From Hyperoodon ampullatus (Eukaryota > Chordata > Mammalia > Artiodactyla > Ziphiidae): a stretch of DNA of 64,000 nt. Location: contig OX457070.1 of NCBI GenBank assembly GCA_949752795.1, positions 37,167,185-37,231,184 of the forward strand, given 5' to 3'. Shown here one piece after another: positions 34,758-50,367 of this stretch (position 1 is its first letter; each line of letters starts with the position of its first letter). The notes below the pieces were generated by a model, which was not told the origin of the DNA, searched no databases, and saw nothing but the letters and a program-made list of their open reading frames with translations. The translations under genes and the position numbers were made by a program.

Positions 34758-35100
34758 AAAAGTGGAGGAATTCAGTTAAGAAGTTATCACAAAACTAGAA
34801 AAAAGTTTCTGAAAACACGAATCATTTACAAGGAGGAGCTGAGAGTGGAGCTATGTAACATATTAACAACTGGGAGAGAGGGAGAATCTTCTCTTTGCTT
34901 CCCGAGGTGCTCCGTGTTCGGTTGCTCTCAGGCTGGCTAGGCCGCCACATCTGGTATGTATTTCTAAGGGTCAGGTTTTCAACTTAAAAGAGAGAAGAAA
35001 AAGCAGTTAACCCCTTAATCAATAGAATAGTTTTAGATAGTTGTGGGCCAGAAATACTTCAGTTACTTATCATGACCCCAGTACATTTGCATTTTATCCT
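34758..35100. other. Unassigned sequence upstream of the CpG island
   Basis: Becomes more CpG-rich from about 34890. A gtatgt at 34954-34959 could be a donor for an upstream exon, but nothing else supports one. Confidence 0.4.
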
Positions 35101-35275
35101 GGATTGCATCTGTGGTGGGAATCTCGGGGGCGCCGGTAATGTTTTGGATGATGCAGCCCTCCAGACCATCTAACTCCCACAATAGTGCCCCTGTGCCCTC
35201 CAGCCTGGGGTGAGGGTGGTGACTCTGGAGCTGGCCCCGGCCACTTCCTCCCCTCCAAGTCTGCGGCCAGGGCGG

Positions 35276-35293
35276 GAAAGTGAAAATGAAAAC
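35276..35293 (+). promoter_or_regulatory. ISRE / IRF binding site 1
   Basis: gaaagtgaaaatgaaaac contains overlapping GAAANNGAAA units, the core recognised by IRF factors and ISGF3. The PRDI-like gaaagtgaaa part is a strong IRF match. Confidence 0.75.
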
Positions 35294-35430
35294 AGAATCT
35301 TCTCTGATTGCCCCCTCGTCGGCTGGCGACCCGCGCTGGTCACGTAGACTGTGTGAGAGGATGGGAAAGCCGCGAGATCACGGGCTGGCGACCCCCTGAA
35401 GAGTTCGCCTTCTCCTCTGGGGAAAGGGCG

Positions 35431-35440
35431 GGGGATCTCC
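35431..35440. promoter_or_regulatory. NF-kB consensus site
   Basis: ggggatctcc fits GGGRNWYYCC exactly. Its position between the two ISREs raises its interest; a ten-base match alone is weak evidence. Confidence 0.5.
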
Positions 35441-35639
35441 TTTCCCACCGAGTGCGGACTAGTGCAGCCCGACCGCCCACTTTGGGGAGGCTCTAGCTGC
35501 CCCGCCCCGCCTCGCTTGTGCTCGCCCCATGAGTCTCCGCCCCCACGAGGCCCCGCCTTCCGCCTTGGTCCCTAAGGCCACGCCCACTGGGGCCCCAAGC
35601 CCCTGAGGCTCCGCTAGGCCTGGCCAGCCTCGAAGAGGG

Positions 35640-35653
35640 AGTTTCCTTTTCCT
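35640..35653 (+). promoter_or_regulatory. ISRE 2
   Basis: agtttccttttcct matches the classic ISRE form AGTTTCNNTTTCNY at every fixed position. About 300 bp upstream of the candidate exon-1 donor. Confidence 0.72.
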
Positions 35654-35669
35654 CTCCTGCTCCACCTCC

Positions 35670-35938
35670 TCCCCTTTCTGGTCTCTCCGCCTTCTCCGCG
35701 CTGCCTTGGGTCGCCTGATGCAGAAGTTCTGGTAGAGACTGGGCCAAGGCGAAGCCAGGGTGCTTTCTTATTAGGGCCTTGGCCAGGCCTGGGGATCCGG
35801 CGGCGACGGCCGACAACCTTGGGGTTGAGTCTCCTTCCAGGCGCATCTCTGCAGTGAGAACCTTTTGGGGAGGGTAGATCCTGAAGATCCGTTTGGGAAT
35901 TTCTTTCTCCTGGCTCACCAGCCCCACGTCCCCCAAGT
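35670..35938 (+). other. Candidate non-coding first exon
   Basis: Inferred from promoter elements on the left and the donor ccaagt|gtaagtga on the right. It has few ATGs and no convincing coding frame, consistent with a 5' UTR exon. The start is a guess. Confidence 0.35.
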
Positions 35939-35950
35939 GTAAGTGATAGG

Positions 35951-36954
35951 ACGGGGAGTAGGTAGACTGTTGAAAGGTAAAGAATGCAGCCGAGTTACGA
36001 AGTGCCTGGCCAAAGTAAAATCAGGGAGCAAGGACATGAGAGCAGTAAAATTTGGGGCGGCCAATTCATTGTCAGTTAAAAAAAAATACAAATGGCTAGA
36101 ATCACCATCAAAGTATCACTAATTTCAAACTGCCTTCTAATTAATTATAGTTCACAGGATGCCTGTTAATTACAGGAGACACCTGACCTAATGTTTGCAA
36201 ACGAAGTGCAGATGACAATATTTAGAGAAATGCAGGCATGAAGCAGGAAAATGGGGTGTTAGTGTTTTCAGAGTTCCCATCAGGTATCTGAAAGATCCAA
36301 CGAATATATATCAACGACATAATCAAGAATGACTTAGTCACTGCCTTCTGTAGTTCTCTGATAGCAGATTGTAGTCAGGGCAAGTTATTCATTGGCTGGT
36401 GTGAACCCTTGTGATTAAAATGAAGTCAGATGGTTTAGCACACACAGTTGTTTGCCTATGTCTCTGAAGAACGTTGCTTTCACACTTGTAAGGAGTTTAA
36501 AGGAAAAAAACAAAACAGTTACCTGCTTCAAGTGCTTAGCATTGTACTCAAAACAGTTATAGACGCCATCCTTTAGCTTCTGTGAATTTTTGCCTAAGGA
36601 AATGTGTAGTTGTGAGACTTAACTTCATGACTACCTATTCCTAGTGAAACTTTGTCCTTTAGAAATTACTTAGCAGTGGTTGGTTGCAGAGTGAAAGGTA
36701 CACACAATTGTATATGCCTGTCAATGCTGACAAGGACATACTGAAAATTCTAAGAGTTGTCAAACGAGATATAAGTTCAGGCTGTTTCTCCAGTGTTCTT
36801 TCTGCCTCTGACAAAGAATAAGTGAATATGGTTAACAGTAAGAAATGAGGAAGAAATGAGTTTATAGATTTCAATTTGAAAGACCCCAGATAGAAATTTA
36901 GAAATATGAAGGTTTTTAAAAATCCTACCTAGTAGTTAAAGATGAATTGAGAAC
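35951..36954. other. Unassigned, probably first-intron sequence
   Basis: Low in repeats; no exon recognised. Confidence 0.45.
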
Positions 36955-37148
36955 AGGCTGTATGCTGGACACTTGCTGTTCTTTATTTCACAGAACATTC
37001 ACAACTCTGAGATCACCACTATCCGCATTTCACAGAGAGAAGAATCTAGGCTTTGAGAAGTTAAGGTAACCTGCCCACGGTCACATGGCTAGTAAGTGAC
37101 GAGTTTAAGATTGAACTCAGGTCACCCATCTCTCCAAGTTAAAAACCA
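36955..37148 (-). mobile_element. MIR SINE
   Basis: Reverse MIR: ccgcatttcacagagagaag, agttaaggtaacctgccca, cggtcacatggctagtaagt and gattgaactcaggtcacc. Confidence 0.88.
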
Positions 37149-37917
37149 TGCAGAATGCATGTGTATACATTTATCTAAGTGCATCAAGATGTACAGTTTA
37201 AATGGGTGAATTTTATCTAAATCATACCCCAGTAAAGTTAATTTTTAAAAATCATGCAGGATGAATGTGATGTTTTTATGATAAAACTCATCCAAGAAAG
37301 AACACTATGATGATTTCACACCTGACAGTTTCTGAGGAAAAAGAGATGGAGATGACACATGTATGTTATTAGCATACACACTGAAAGACTGGTGACACCA
37401 CAGACTAGAATTGTTCATTCAGGTGACCTTCCCAAACTTAAGATACAGACATATAGAAATATCAACCAGGATGCTACCATGTGTAAGAGGCATGCAAGTC
37501 TCTTGTGGAAATCAACCAAGCAAATGCAAAATTGGAAAAGACATTTGAAGTATGTGATATCAAAATTGTCTAACAAAAATATGTCCCAAGTACTGGGCAT
37601 TAAAAAGTTAGATACTTTTGCTGTGGTATGCATTAAAGTCACATTTTCTGTGTGTAAGATAGTATGTACTATATTAAGCATTGCGATTATAAGCTGTACA
37701 GCAGAATTTACACGTTATTTTCAATTAAAATTTGTTTGAACAGTCTGTCAAAACATGCCAAGGCGCCAGTTGTTAGTGCTTTTGTGTTTGAAGGCTGTGT
37801 TTGGCTGTTTAAAGAGAATATATTGACTCCTTTTTCATTTTAGGATGTTCCATTTTGAAGTTTCACCAGTTTCAGAAACATTTTAAACTTAAAGCTTTAA
37901 TTAAAATGTATCAAATT
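37149..37917. other. Unassigned sequence
   Basis: A 126-codon plus-strand ORF at 37359-37739 has no recognisable domain and overlaps a reverse-strand ORF. Probably chance in A/T-rich DNA. Confidence 0.45.
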
Positions 37918-38218
37918 TTTAAAATAAATTTATTTATTTATTTTTGGCTGTGTTGGGTCTTCGTTGTGGTACACGGGCTTCTCATTGTGGTGGCTCCTCT
38001 TGTTGTGGAGCACGGGCTCTAGGTGTGCAGGCTTCAGTAATTGTGGCATGCAGGCTCAGCAGTTGTGGCTTGGGGGCTCTAGAGCGCAGGCTCAGTAGTT
38101 GTGGCGCACAGGCTTAGTTGCTCCGCGGCATGTGGGATCTTCCTGGACCAGGGATCGAACCCATTTCCCCTGCATTGGCAGGCAGATTCTTAGCCACTGT
38201 GCTACCAGGGAAGTCCCT
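37918..38218 (-). mobile_element. CHR-family SINE, long form
   Basis: Reverse SINE; the tctctagttgtggcgagc block near the tail is deleted compared with other long copies. Flanks share a tcaaat word. Confidence 0.95.
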
Positions 38219-39174
38219 CAAATATTTTGTGAACTGGGTATTCTGAATAATCACAGTTGCCCATACATATGTAGAAACAGGACACAGAATAGCTCAGTAC
38301 TTTTTACAAGCACCCAAACTGGCTTTCTTAGGATGCTTAAACTGATAGTTGCCATCCCCACCTGAAACAGATAGATCTGTATTGGTCAGTTTAACGGCCC
38401 CAATAATGACAAATTCCACAAGACCTCGGAATAAGATTTGATCAATGAGATTTCACTCTTAGGAATTCTGCACAACCTTAAATTCTCCCAGAGAATATAT
38501 TCTTCAGTGACAATCATGAAGACAGTGACATGTCTTGAGTGAAAAAGAAAACAACTGTGACAGAAAGCATGAGTCTTTTTGTCACAAATGAGGCAATTTT
38601 ATCAGGATGCATACTTAGCACCCCTCTTGAAGTCCAAGAGGAAACTCTAACCCAGCGCTCCCCATCAGGAGAGTCCTTTGCAAGTCTGAGCATAACAACA
38701 GAAAATCACTACTCTTGGTAATTCAGTATAACCAGGGTGGTGGGGAATAGCACAGAGCCTGAGACGAGATCTCTGAACACCTATCCTTCCTCTCTTTACT
38801 ATTTTACTTCTTTAACATTTGTTTAGTATTAGTGCAGCTTGCTTGGCAATGAAAGCTATGTCTTCTCTGACATGCATAAGCCTATAGTTGATGGACTACT
38901 AAAAATGTTTCCACTCCAACTAACTTCTAGTGTGGTTTTTCATAATTTTTTCACCAAATTTATGATTCATTCCAGAAATGTACAGTTTACTAGAAACCAT
39001 TCTGAACAGGTGGAAGCAGTTTTATTTTGAATACCGTGGATGTGTTATCCATAATAAATCCATAATAAATGCACATTTTTTCCTGTTTATAGCATATCAC
39101 CTCTAGTCCTATCTGCATAATAAAAATTGAGGTACAATTTCAAAACTATACTTCAAATTCTTAAGATATATTTT
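38219..39174. other. Unassigned sequence
   Basis: No recognised repeat or exon. A 60-codon ORF at 38539-38721 lacks supporting features. Confidence 0.45.
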
Positions 39175-39411
39175 GGTGAGATATATTAACAACCTTTAAA
39201 AAGTATATGACCTTTGATCCAATAATTGCCCTCTAGAAATCTATCCAAAGAAAACAGAAATTCAAGCAAAGATTTTTATACAAAAGATGTTCACTGCAGT
39301 GTCATTTATAATGACAAACATTGGAAAATCTAAATCAACCTTAGTAAAATCATTTAATGAATTGATGTATCAATGTATGGTTATTTTAAAATATAGTCAT
39401 TTAAAATTTAA

Positions 39412-40319
39412 GGGAGATTGGTTCAAGATGGCGGAGTAGAAGGATGTGTGCTCACTCCCTCTTGCAAGAGCACTGGAATCACAACTAACTGCTGAACAGT
39501 CATCGACAGGAAGACACTGAAACTCACCAAAAAAGATACCCCACATCCAAAGACAGAGGAGAAGCAGCAATGAGACAGTAGGAGGGGTGCAACTACAATA
39601 AAATCAAATCCCATAACTGCTGGGTGGGTGACTCACAAACTGGAGAACAATTATACCACATAGGTCCACCCACTGGAGTGAAGGTTCTGAGGCCCAAGTC
39701 AGGCTTCCCAACCTGGGGGTCCGGCAATGGAAGGAGGAATTCCCAGAGAATCAGACTTTGAAGGCTAGTGGGATTTGATTACAGGACTTTGACGGGACTG
39801 GGGGAAACAGAGACTCCACTCTTGAAGGGCACACACAAAGTAGTGTGCGCATCAGGACCCGGGGGGAAGGAGCAGTGACCTGCATAGGAGACTGAACCAG
39901 ACCTACCTGCTAGTGTTGGACGGTCTCCTGCTGAGGCGGGGGGTGGCTGTGGCTCACCACGGGGACAAGGACACTGGGAGCAAAGTTCTGGGACATACTA
40001 CTTGGCGTGAACCCTCCCGGAGTCCGCCATTAGCCCCACCAAGGAGCCTGTGGGCTCTGGTGCTGGGTCGCCTCAGACCAAACAACCAACAGGGAGGGAA
40101 CTCAGCCCCACCCATCAACAGACAAGCAGATTAAAGTTTTACTGAGCTCTGCCCACCAGAGGAACACCCAGCTCTACCCACCACCAGTCCCTCCCATCAG
40201 GAAGCTTGCACAAGCCTCTTAGATAGCCTCATCCACCAGAGGGCAGACAGCAGAAGCAAGAAGACTTACAATACTGCAGCCTGTGGAACGAAAACCACAT
40301 TCACAGAAAGATAGACAAA
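39412..40319 (+). promoter_or_regulatory. L1 5' UTR with YY1-type site
   Basis: The 5' end is present: aagatggcgg at 39425-39434 is the YY1 motif found just inside intact L1 5' ends and used to place transcription start. The rest is moderately GC-rich (cctcccggagtccgccatta). Presence of this end shows that reverse transcription reached full length. Confidence 0.8.
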
Positions 40320-41241
40320 ATGAAAAGGCAGAGGACTATGTACCAGATGAAGGAACAAGATAAAACCCCAGAAAAACAACTAAATGAAGTGGAGATAGGC
40401 AGCTTTCCAGAACACGAATTCAGAATGATAGTGAAGATGATCCAGGACCTCAGAAAAAGAATGGAGGCAAAGATCGAGAAGATGCAAGAAATGTTTAACA
40501 AAGACCTAAAAGAATTAAAGAAAAAACACCTAGAAGAATTAAAGAACAAACAAACAGAGATGAACAATACAATAACTGAAATGGAAAATACACTAGAAGG
40601 AATCAATAGCAGAATAACTGAGGCAGAAGAATGGATAAGTGACCTGGAAGAAAGAATAGTGGAATTCACTGCCACGGAACAGAATAAAGAAAAAAAGAAT
40701 GAAGAGAAATGAAGACAGCCTAAGAGACCTCTGAGACAACATTAAACGCAACAACATTCACATTATAGGGGTTCCAGAAGGAGAAGAGAGAGAGAAAAGA
40801 CCTGAGAAATATTTGAAGGGATTATAGTTGAAAACTTCCCTAAATTGGGAATGGAAATGGCCACCCAAGTCCAGGAAGCACAGAGAGTCCCAGGCAGAAT
40901 AAACCAAAGGAGAAGCATGCTGAGACTCATCGTAATTAAAATGACAAAAATTAAAGACAAAGAAAAATTATTAAAAGCAATAAGGGAAAAATGACAAATA
41001 ACGTACAAGGGAACTGCCATAAGGTTAACAGCTGATTTCTCAGCAGAAACTCTACAAGCCAGCAGGGAATGGCATGATATATTTAAAGTGATGAAAGGGA
41101 AGAACCTACAACCAAGATTACCCAGCAAGGATCTTATTCAGATTTGACAGAGAAATCAAAAGCTTTACAGATAAGCAAAAGCTAAGAAAATTCAACACCA
41201 CCAAACCAGCTCTACAGCAAATGCTAAAGGAACTTCTCTAA
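40320..41241 (+). pseudogene. L1 ORF1 (RNA-binding chaperone), broken
   Basis: The first 130 codons are open and form the coiled-coil region (KIEKMQEMFNKDLKELKKKH, INSRITEAEEWISDLEERI). After 40712 a frameshift and an in-frame TGA in place of Trp interrupt the RRM-like middle (HIIGVPEGEE-like, around 40770). The C-terminal domain survives in pieces (TADFSAETLQASREWHDIFK) to a TAA at 41239-41241. Intact ORF1p forms trimers that coat L1 RNA; this copy cannot be made in full. Confidence 0.93.
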
Positions 41242-41299
41242 GTGGGAAACACAAGAGAAGAAAAGGACCTACAAAAACAAACCCAAAACAATTAAGAAA

Positions 41300-45100
<3,801 letters not shown>

Positions 45101-45341
45101 AAAAATGGTATAGATGAACCGGTTTGCAAGGCAGAAATAGAGACATAGATGTAGAGAACAAACATATGGACACCAAGTGGGGAAAGTGTGGGTGGGGTGG
45201 TGTGGTGGTGGGATGAGCTGGGAGATTGGGATTGACATATGTACAGTAATATGTATAAAATAGATAACTAATAAGAACCTGCTGTATAAAAATAATAAAA
45301 ATTTTTAAATGGAATAAAAAATAAAATTTATGGAAATTTTA

Positions 45342-45698
45342 GGGACTTCCCCAGTGGTGCAGTGGTTCAGAATCTGCCTGCTAAGGCAGGGGACATGGGT
45401 TTGAGCCCTGTTCTGGGTAGATCCCACATGCTGAGCAGCAACTAAGCTCTTGTCCCACAACTACTGAGCCTGCGCTCTAGAGCCCATGAGCCACAACTAC
45501 TGAGCCTGCGTGCCACAACTACTGAAGCCCACACGCCTAGAGCCTGTGCTCTGCAACAAGAGAAGTCACTGCAAAGAGAAGCCTGCACACCGCAACGAAG
45601 AGTAGCCCCTGCTCTCTGCAACCAGCGAAAGCCTGAACACGGCAATGAAGACCCAATGCAGCCAAAAATAAACAAATAAATATGTAAAAAAATAAAAT
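45342..45698 (+). mobile_element. CHR-family SINE, long form
   Basis: Inserted just past the tail of the full-length L1. Perfect 19-bp target duplication aaaatttatggaaatttta at 45323-45341 and 45699-45717. Confidence 0.97.
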
Positions 45699-45965
45699 AA
45701 AATTTATGGAAATTTTAAACTGTGCTTCATTTTCATTTGATCATATAGAGTATCATCCCATCTTAGTAAAAATACATGTATATGCATAGAAAAAAGACTA
45801 GGAGCAATTACGTAAAAATGTTAACTGTGGTTATAGCTGAATAGTAGAATTATGGGCCATTTAAATTTTCTTTACACCTTTAATTTTTTTCATATTCTCT
45901 ATAATGAACATAATTTTTTTATTGTCAGGAAAATAAATGCTATTTAAAAAAATTCTTAGAGGGCT

Positions 45966-46662
45966 TAGTAAGCACTTGACTTCTCAGTTCATAACTAGTA
46001 GAATGAAATATTAGTGCTTATGCATAGGAAATAGCCCAGAATAACCCCAAACAATGACTACGTTAGAAATCAACCAGTTTCACTCTGCCTCCTCCTTTCT
46101 TTCATTCTTATCGTGAACTAGGTGTTTAAAATGTTTCCTATGGTTGCAAGCCTATTTCTACCAAAGCAGAATAGTATAAAATGAATTTAGTCTAAAAGCT
46201 TACAGCTACATAAACCTAAAGTGTTAACATAATAAAAAGAGGTTAATAACACAAGCCCCAAAACAAACATTGTATATAATGACATATTTCCTTCTTTCCA
46301 AAAAAGCCAAAGAGCCCTAGGCCCTGTGCCAAATACTTCAGAAGTACTATAACTGGAGGTTTTTTCTACTAAAACAGTTATATGTATATATACATATATA
46401 TATGTTTAAACATATCTAGGAAAACGTCTGGAAGGCTACACCTTGATATCAAGTCTCTGGGTTGGTAGAATTATAAACGTTTTCAGACATTGTTGCATGT
46501 CAGTATCTTCAGATTGTTCTAGAATGTACAAACATAGCCTTTTGTAAAAAGAAAAATGTGTTTTAATGTCATTTTGGAAAAAGAAGAGATGCCACCGGGA
46601 GCTGTCAGAATTAGTCTCTCTGAGATCTCCCTACTTAAAATTAGGAACAAATTACCAATTAC
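45966..46662. other. Unassigned sequence with an AT-rich simple tract
   Basis: Alternating AT near 46380-46406. No gene recognised. Confidence 0.5.
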
Positions 46663-46674
46663 TCACAGTATGGA

Positions 46675-47091
46675 AGGTTTTTTGTTTGCTTTTTGTTTTT
46701 GTTTTTTTTATTATTATTATTTTTTTTACAGTAGGTCCTTTTTGGTTATCTATTTTAAATACAGCAGTGTGTACACGTCAATCCCAAACTGCCAATCTAT
46801 CCCTCCTCCTCCCCTTTTCCCCCTGGTAACCATAAGTTCATTCTCTAAGTCTGTGAGTCTGTTTGCCTTGTAAATAAGTTCGTTTGCATCTTTTTTTTTT
46901 AGATTCCACATATAAATGATATCATATGATATTTGTCTTTTGCTGTGTGACTTACTTCACTTAGTATGATAATCTCCATGTTGCTGCGAATGGCATTATT
47001 TCATTCTTTTTAATGGCTGAGTAATATTCCACTGTATATATGTACCACATGTTCTTTATCCATTCATCTGTCATTGGACATTTAGGTTGCT
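46675..47091 (-). mobile_element. L1 3' fragment
   Basis: Reversed L1 3' UTR and ORF2 end: T-rich start, gcagtgtgtacacgtcaatc, gattccacatataaatgat and ggctgagtaatattccactg. Perfect 12-bp target duplication tcacagtatgga at 46663-46674 and 47092-47103. Confidence 0.96.
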
Positions 47092-47103
47092 TCACAGTAT
47101 GGA

Positions 47104-48186
47104 GTTTTCACAGGCTAAATAATATAGCTTTATATTTGGTATCTTCCGAATACTTGGGAAAAAAAAAATAAGTCCTTTGAACTTATCTATGAAGCAATTT
47201 AGGAAATTCTCTTGGAAAGTTCAGTTGTGCAACAGCTATTTAAATAGATTATACATCTTTCATTGGCAGTTGTATCAATGGAGTTGTACATTGATAAAAA
47301 TTTGAAACAAAACAGGTAGAAAATTAAACAAACAAAGCATCATATGAAAACAGACACGTCTCCTAAAAGAACTGCAACAAGTTAATAATTGGTCATTAAA
47401 TAAAACACCTAGGACATTTTTGCATGTCAGAGGTTTTTGAGATGGACAATTATCAGTGGTTTGGTAACATGGCCCATTTTACAAAGTATATTAGCACAGT
47501 TTTTTACATAAAGTAGATGTTCAGAATCTTATAAAAATTTATTTTGACTAAAACCTGTGCAATAGAAAATGATTCCAAGTTTATTTTACAAATTAATTTT
47601 TATTATTTACTATACAAAATACATGGTGCTAAGTTTTTTCCCTAAATTTGAGCATCTGGAGGAAAAACTTCAATTAATTTGAGTACACATCTAACCGAAA
47701 GAACCAAAACCATCTGATTGAGGCACTCTGATACACTAAAAAGCACTTCGAACTCTGGAATGTACTCCCGACATTGCAGGTAACTAGCCTGTAACCTTGG
47801 GGTTCATTGTCTTCTACTGTTAAATAAAGTAATTAAATAGGATCATCTCTCGCCAAGATTTCTTCTGGTTTTAAAAGTCTAGGATCTGAAAACAAACATA
47901 GGAAGATTCTAAAAGGTAGAGAGAAGGTCGACCAACTGTGGACCTCAGGATCTAAGGCACAACACAGGGATGAGTCCTCTGGGTCATCTTTCTGCCTCAT
48001 ATATCCTAGACTCAGAGCTGAAGAAGCTGGCAACCAGCACAAATAAAGGAAAGCCCCAATAAAAGCCTATTCGCTTTAGCCAAAAGACCTGGAAAAGAGC
48101 AGCCTAGCAGGGCAGAAGGACTTCAGGCAATAAGTGCTATACTCTAGCCAAGCATGACAAAAGAAAACTGTGGCCCCAACCCCACC
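47104..48186. other. Unassigned sequence
   Basis: A/T-rich to about 47800, then more balanced. No exon or repeat recognised. Confidence 0.45.
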
Positions 48187-48655
48187 CAGACCAGTGGAAG
48201 CCAAGTGGAGATCTCAGACTTCCACTTTTGCCAGGCTGTAATGAAGTGCCCCAACCCTCTCCCCAGCTCTCCCTACCGCAAGTGTGGTGTCAGAGGAAGC
48301 CTAGTGGAGAGTCAGGACGTTGATGGCAACCTAGTAGTAATGAGGCCAGACACCATTCACCCTACGCCTGTGGTGTCAGTGGAGTCCACATGGGGAGCAG
48401 TATTAAATCCCTCTTACCCCTCCCTAGTAGGGAGGTATCAGTGGAGGTATAGTGAGAAGCTGGAACTCCCATCTCCACCTATAAGTAATGAAAATCAGCC
48501 ACAGCTCAGGTACCAACAGAGGCTGAGAAGAAGCTGAGAGAGTCCACTACCCTCTGGATTTTACCCCCAACTGGCAATAATGAGGTAGCCACTCCCAACA
48601 CCCCCTTCCTTCTGCTGCTGGAGCAGAGGAAAGCAGCTAAAACAGGTTTAAATGA
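48187..48655 (+). repeat. Degenerate tandem block, unit about 70-100 bp
   Basis: A motif like ggaagccnagtggaga followed by a pyrimidine-rich stretch and agtaatgag recurs near 48196, 48295, 48381, 48455 and 48525. It stays open on the plus strand for 127 codons (48154-48537), but the protein has no domain and the repeat structure explains the openness. Could be part of an old LINE 5' region; family not recognised. Confidence 0.5.
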
Positions 48656-50367
48656 GACACATATGGTCTCCTTTGAAGCACAAAAGTTTTTAATTTTGAT
48701 GAAGTCCAGTTTATCTATCTTTTCTTTAGTTGCTCATGCTTTTGGTGTCATATCTAAGAATCTTTTGTCAAATTCAAGGTCATGAAGATTTGACCCTGTG
48801 TTTTCCTATAAGAGTTTTATAGTTTTAGCTCTTACATTTAGGTCTTTGATCCATTTTGAGCTAATTTTTTACATGGCGTAACATAAGAGTCAAACTTCAT
48901 TCTTTTGCCTTTGGCTATCTACTTGTCCCAGCATTTGTTGGAAAAAAAAAAGATTGAATGGTCTTGGCAGTCTTGTCAAAAATCATTTGACCATAGATAT
49001 ATGAGTTTATTTCTGGGCTGTCAGTTCTACTGTATTGATCTATGTATCTGTCCTGGTGCGATTACCACACTGTCTTGATTAAGGTTGCTTTGTAGTAAGT
49101 TTTGAAATCAGGAAATGTGAGCCCTCCTACTTATTGTACTTTTTCAAGATCAGTTTGGTTATTCTGGATCCCTTGAAATTCCATATGAATTTTAGAATCA
49201 GATTGTAAATTTCTACAAAGAAGTCAGTGGGGATTCTGATAGGGATTAAGTTGAATCTGTAGGTCTGTTTCAAGAATATTGCATCTTAACAATGTTAAGT
49301 CTTCTGATCCAAGAACATGGATTTTTCCATTTCCTTAGATCTTTAAGTTCTTTCAACAATGTTTTATGATTTTTTGGGAAATTTTACCCTTGTTTGATAA
49401 ATTTATTCCTAAGCGTTTTATTCTTTTTGATGCTATCATTAATGAAATTGTTTTCTTAACTTCATTTTTGGATTGTTCATTGCAATTGTATAAAACTACA
49501 ATTAATTTTTGTAAATTAATCTTGTTGTCCTGTAACGTTGTGAAAACATTTCTAGTTCTAAAAGTTTTTTAGTGGATTCCTTAGGATTTTCTACGTAAAA
49601 GATCATGTCATCGGTGAATAGAGATAGTTTTACTTCTTCCTTTCCAATGGATGCCTTTTCTTTTTTATGTCTTATTACCTTGGCCAGAATCTCTAATACA
49701 ATGTTGAATAGAAATGGTAAGAGCGGACATCCTTGTCTTATTCTTGATCACAAGGGAAAAGCATCCAGTCTTTCACCATTAAGTATGGTGTTAGCTGTGG
49801 GTATGTTGTGGGTATCTTTTATTGAGGAAGTTCTCTTTTATTCCTAGTTTGTAGAGTATTTTTATCATGAAAGGGTGTTGGATTCTGTCAAATGCTTTTT
49901 GTGTGTCTTTTGAGATTGCCTTACTCTGCTTGGGCTGCCATAACAAAATACTGTAGATTGAGTGGTGTTAACAACAGAAATTTATTTTATCATAGTTTTA
50001 GAAGCTGGAAGTCTGAGATCAGGGGGCCAGCATGGGTAAGTTCTGGTGAGAGCTCTCTTCCTGGCTTGCAGACAGCCACTTTCTCATTGTATCCTTACAT
50101 GGGGGAGAAAGAGGACCAAATTTTCTGGTATCTCATCTTATAAGGGCACTAATCCCATCATGAGGGCCCTTCCCTTATGACCTCATCTAAACAAAATTAC
50201 CTCCAAAATGACCCACCTCCAGATACCACACATTGGGTATTAGGCCTTCAACATATGAATTTGGGTGGTACTCAATCCAGTCCATAGAAGAGATCATCAT
50301 GTAATTTTTGTTTTTTATTCTATTGAAATGATGTATTACATTAATTGATTTTCAGATGTTGAACCAA
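48656..50367 (-). mobile_element. Old L1 ORF2 segment, split by a MaLR LTR
   Basis: Reverse complement follows L1 ORF2 from the start of the reverse-transcriptase palm to a KNFC(A)-type point in the C-terminus. Plus-strand landmarks: tttgatccattttgagctaa, tctgatagggattaagttga, catcggtgaatagagatag (the FADD region) and ggacatccttgtcttattct. The 3' UTR is absent at the left end. Interrupted at 49917-50289. Confidence 0.9.
49917..50289 (-). mobile_element. MST/MLT1-type MaLR LTR
   Basis: Reversed MaLR LTR: ctgcttgggctgccataaca, atcatgagggcccttccct and caacatatgaatttgggtgg. A 5-bp target duplication gagat lies at 49912-49916 and 50290-50294, and the L1 reads on across it. Confidence 0.93.

Larger units (their letters stand above)
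35100..35950 (+). promoter_or_regulatory. CpG-island promoter, probably interferon-responsive
   Basis: This is the only long stretch in the window that is GC-rich and dense in CpG without being a SINE. Seen directly: GC boxes (ccccgccccgcc at 35500-35511; ctccgcccccac at 35535-35546), two ISRE-type sites (35276-35293 and 35640-35653), an NF-kB consensus (35431-35440) and a splice-donor-like gtaagt at 35939-35944. Inference: a housekeeping-type promoter of an interferon-inducible gene transcribed rightward, with a first exon between roughly 35,670 and 35,938. No protein-coding exon is recognisable, so the gene is not named and a leftward or bidirectional transcript is possible. Confidence 0.75.

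Noticed and set aside
34870..34953. Upstream exon ending at gtatgt
   Set aside because: Only a weak donor supports it, with no acceptor, promoter element or coding frame.
35493..35936. 147-codon reverse-strand ORF in the CpG island
   Set aside because: It begins with TTG rather than ATG, has low-complexity Gly/Ala/Arg/Glu composition expected from GC-rich DNA, and no domain.
37359..37739. 126-codon ORF as a possible gene
   Set aside because: A/T-rich DNA, no recognisable domain, and an equally long reverse-strand ORF overlaps it.
48154..48537. 127-codon ORF as a possible gene
   Set aside because: It overlays degenerate tandem units; no domain, no splice context.
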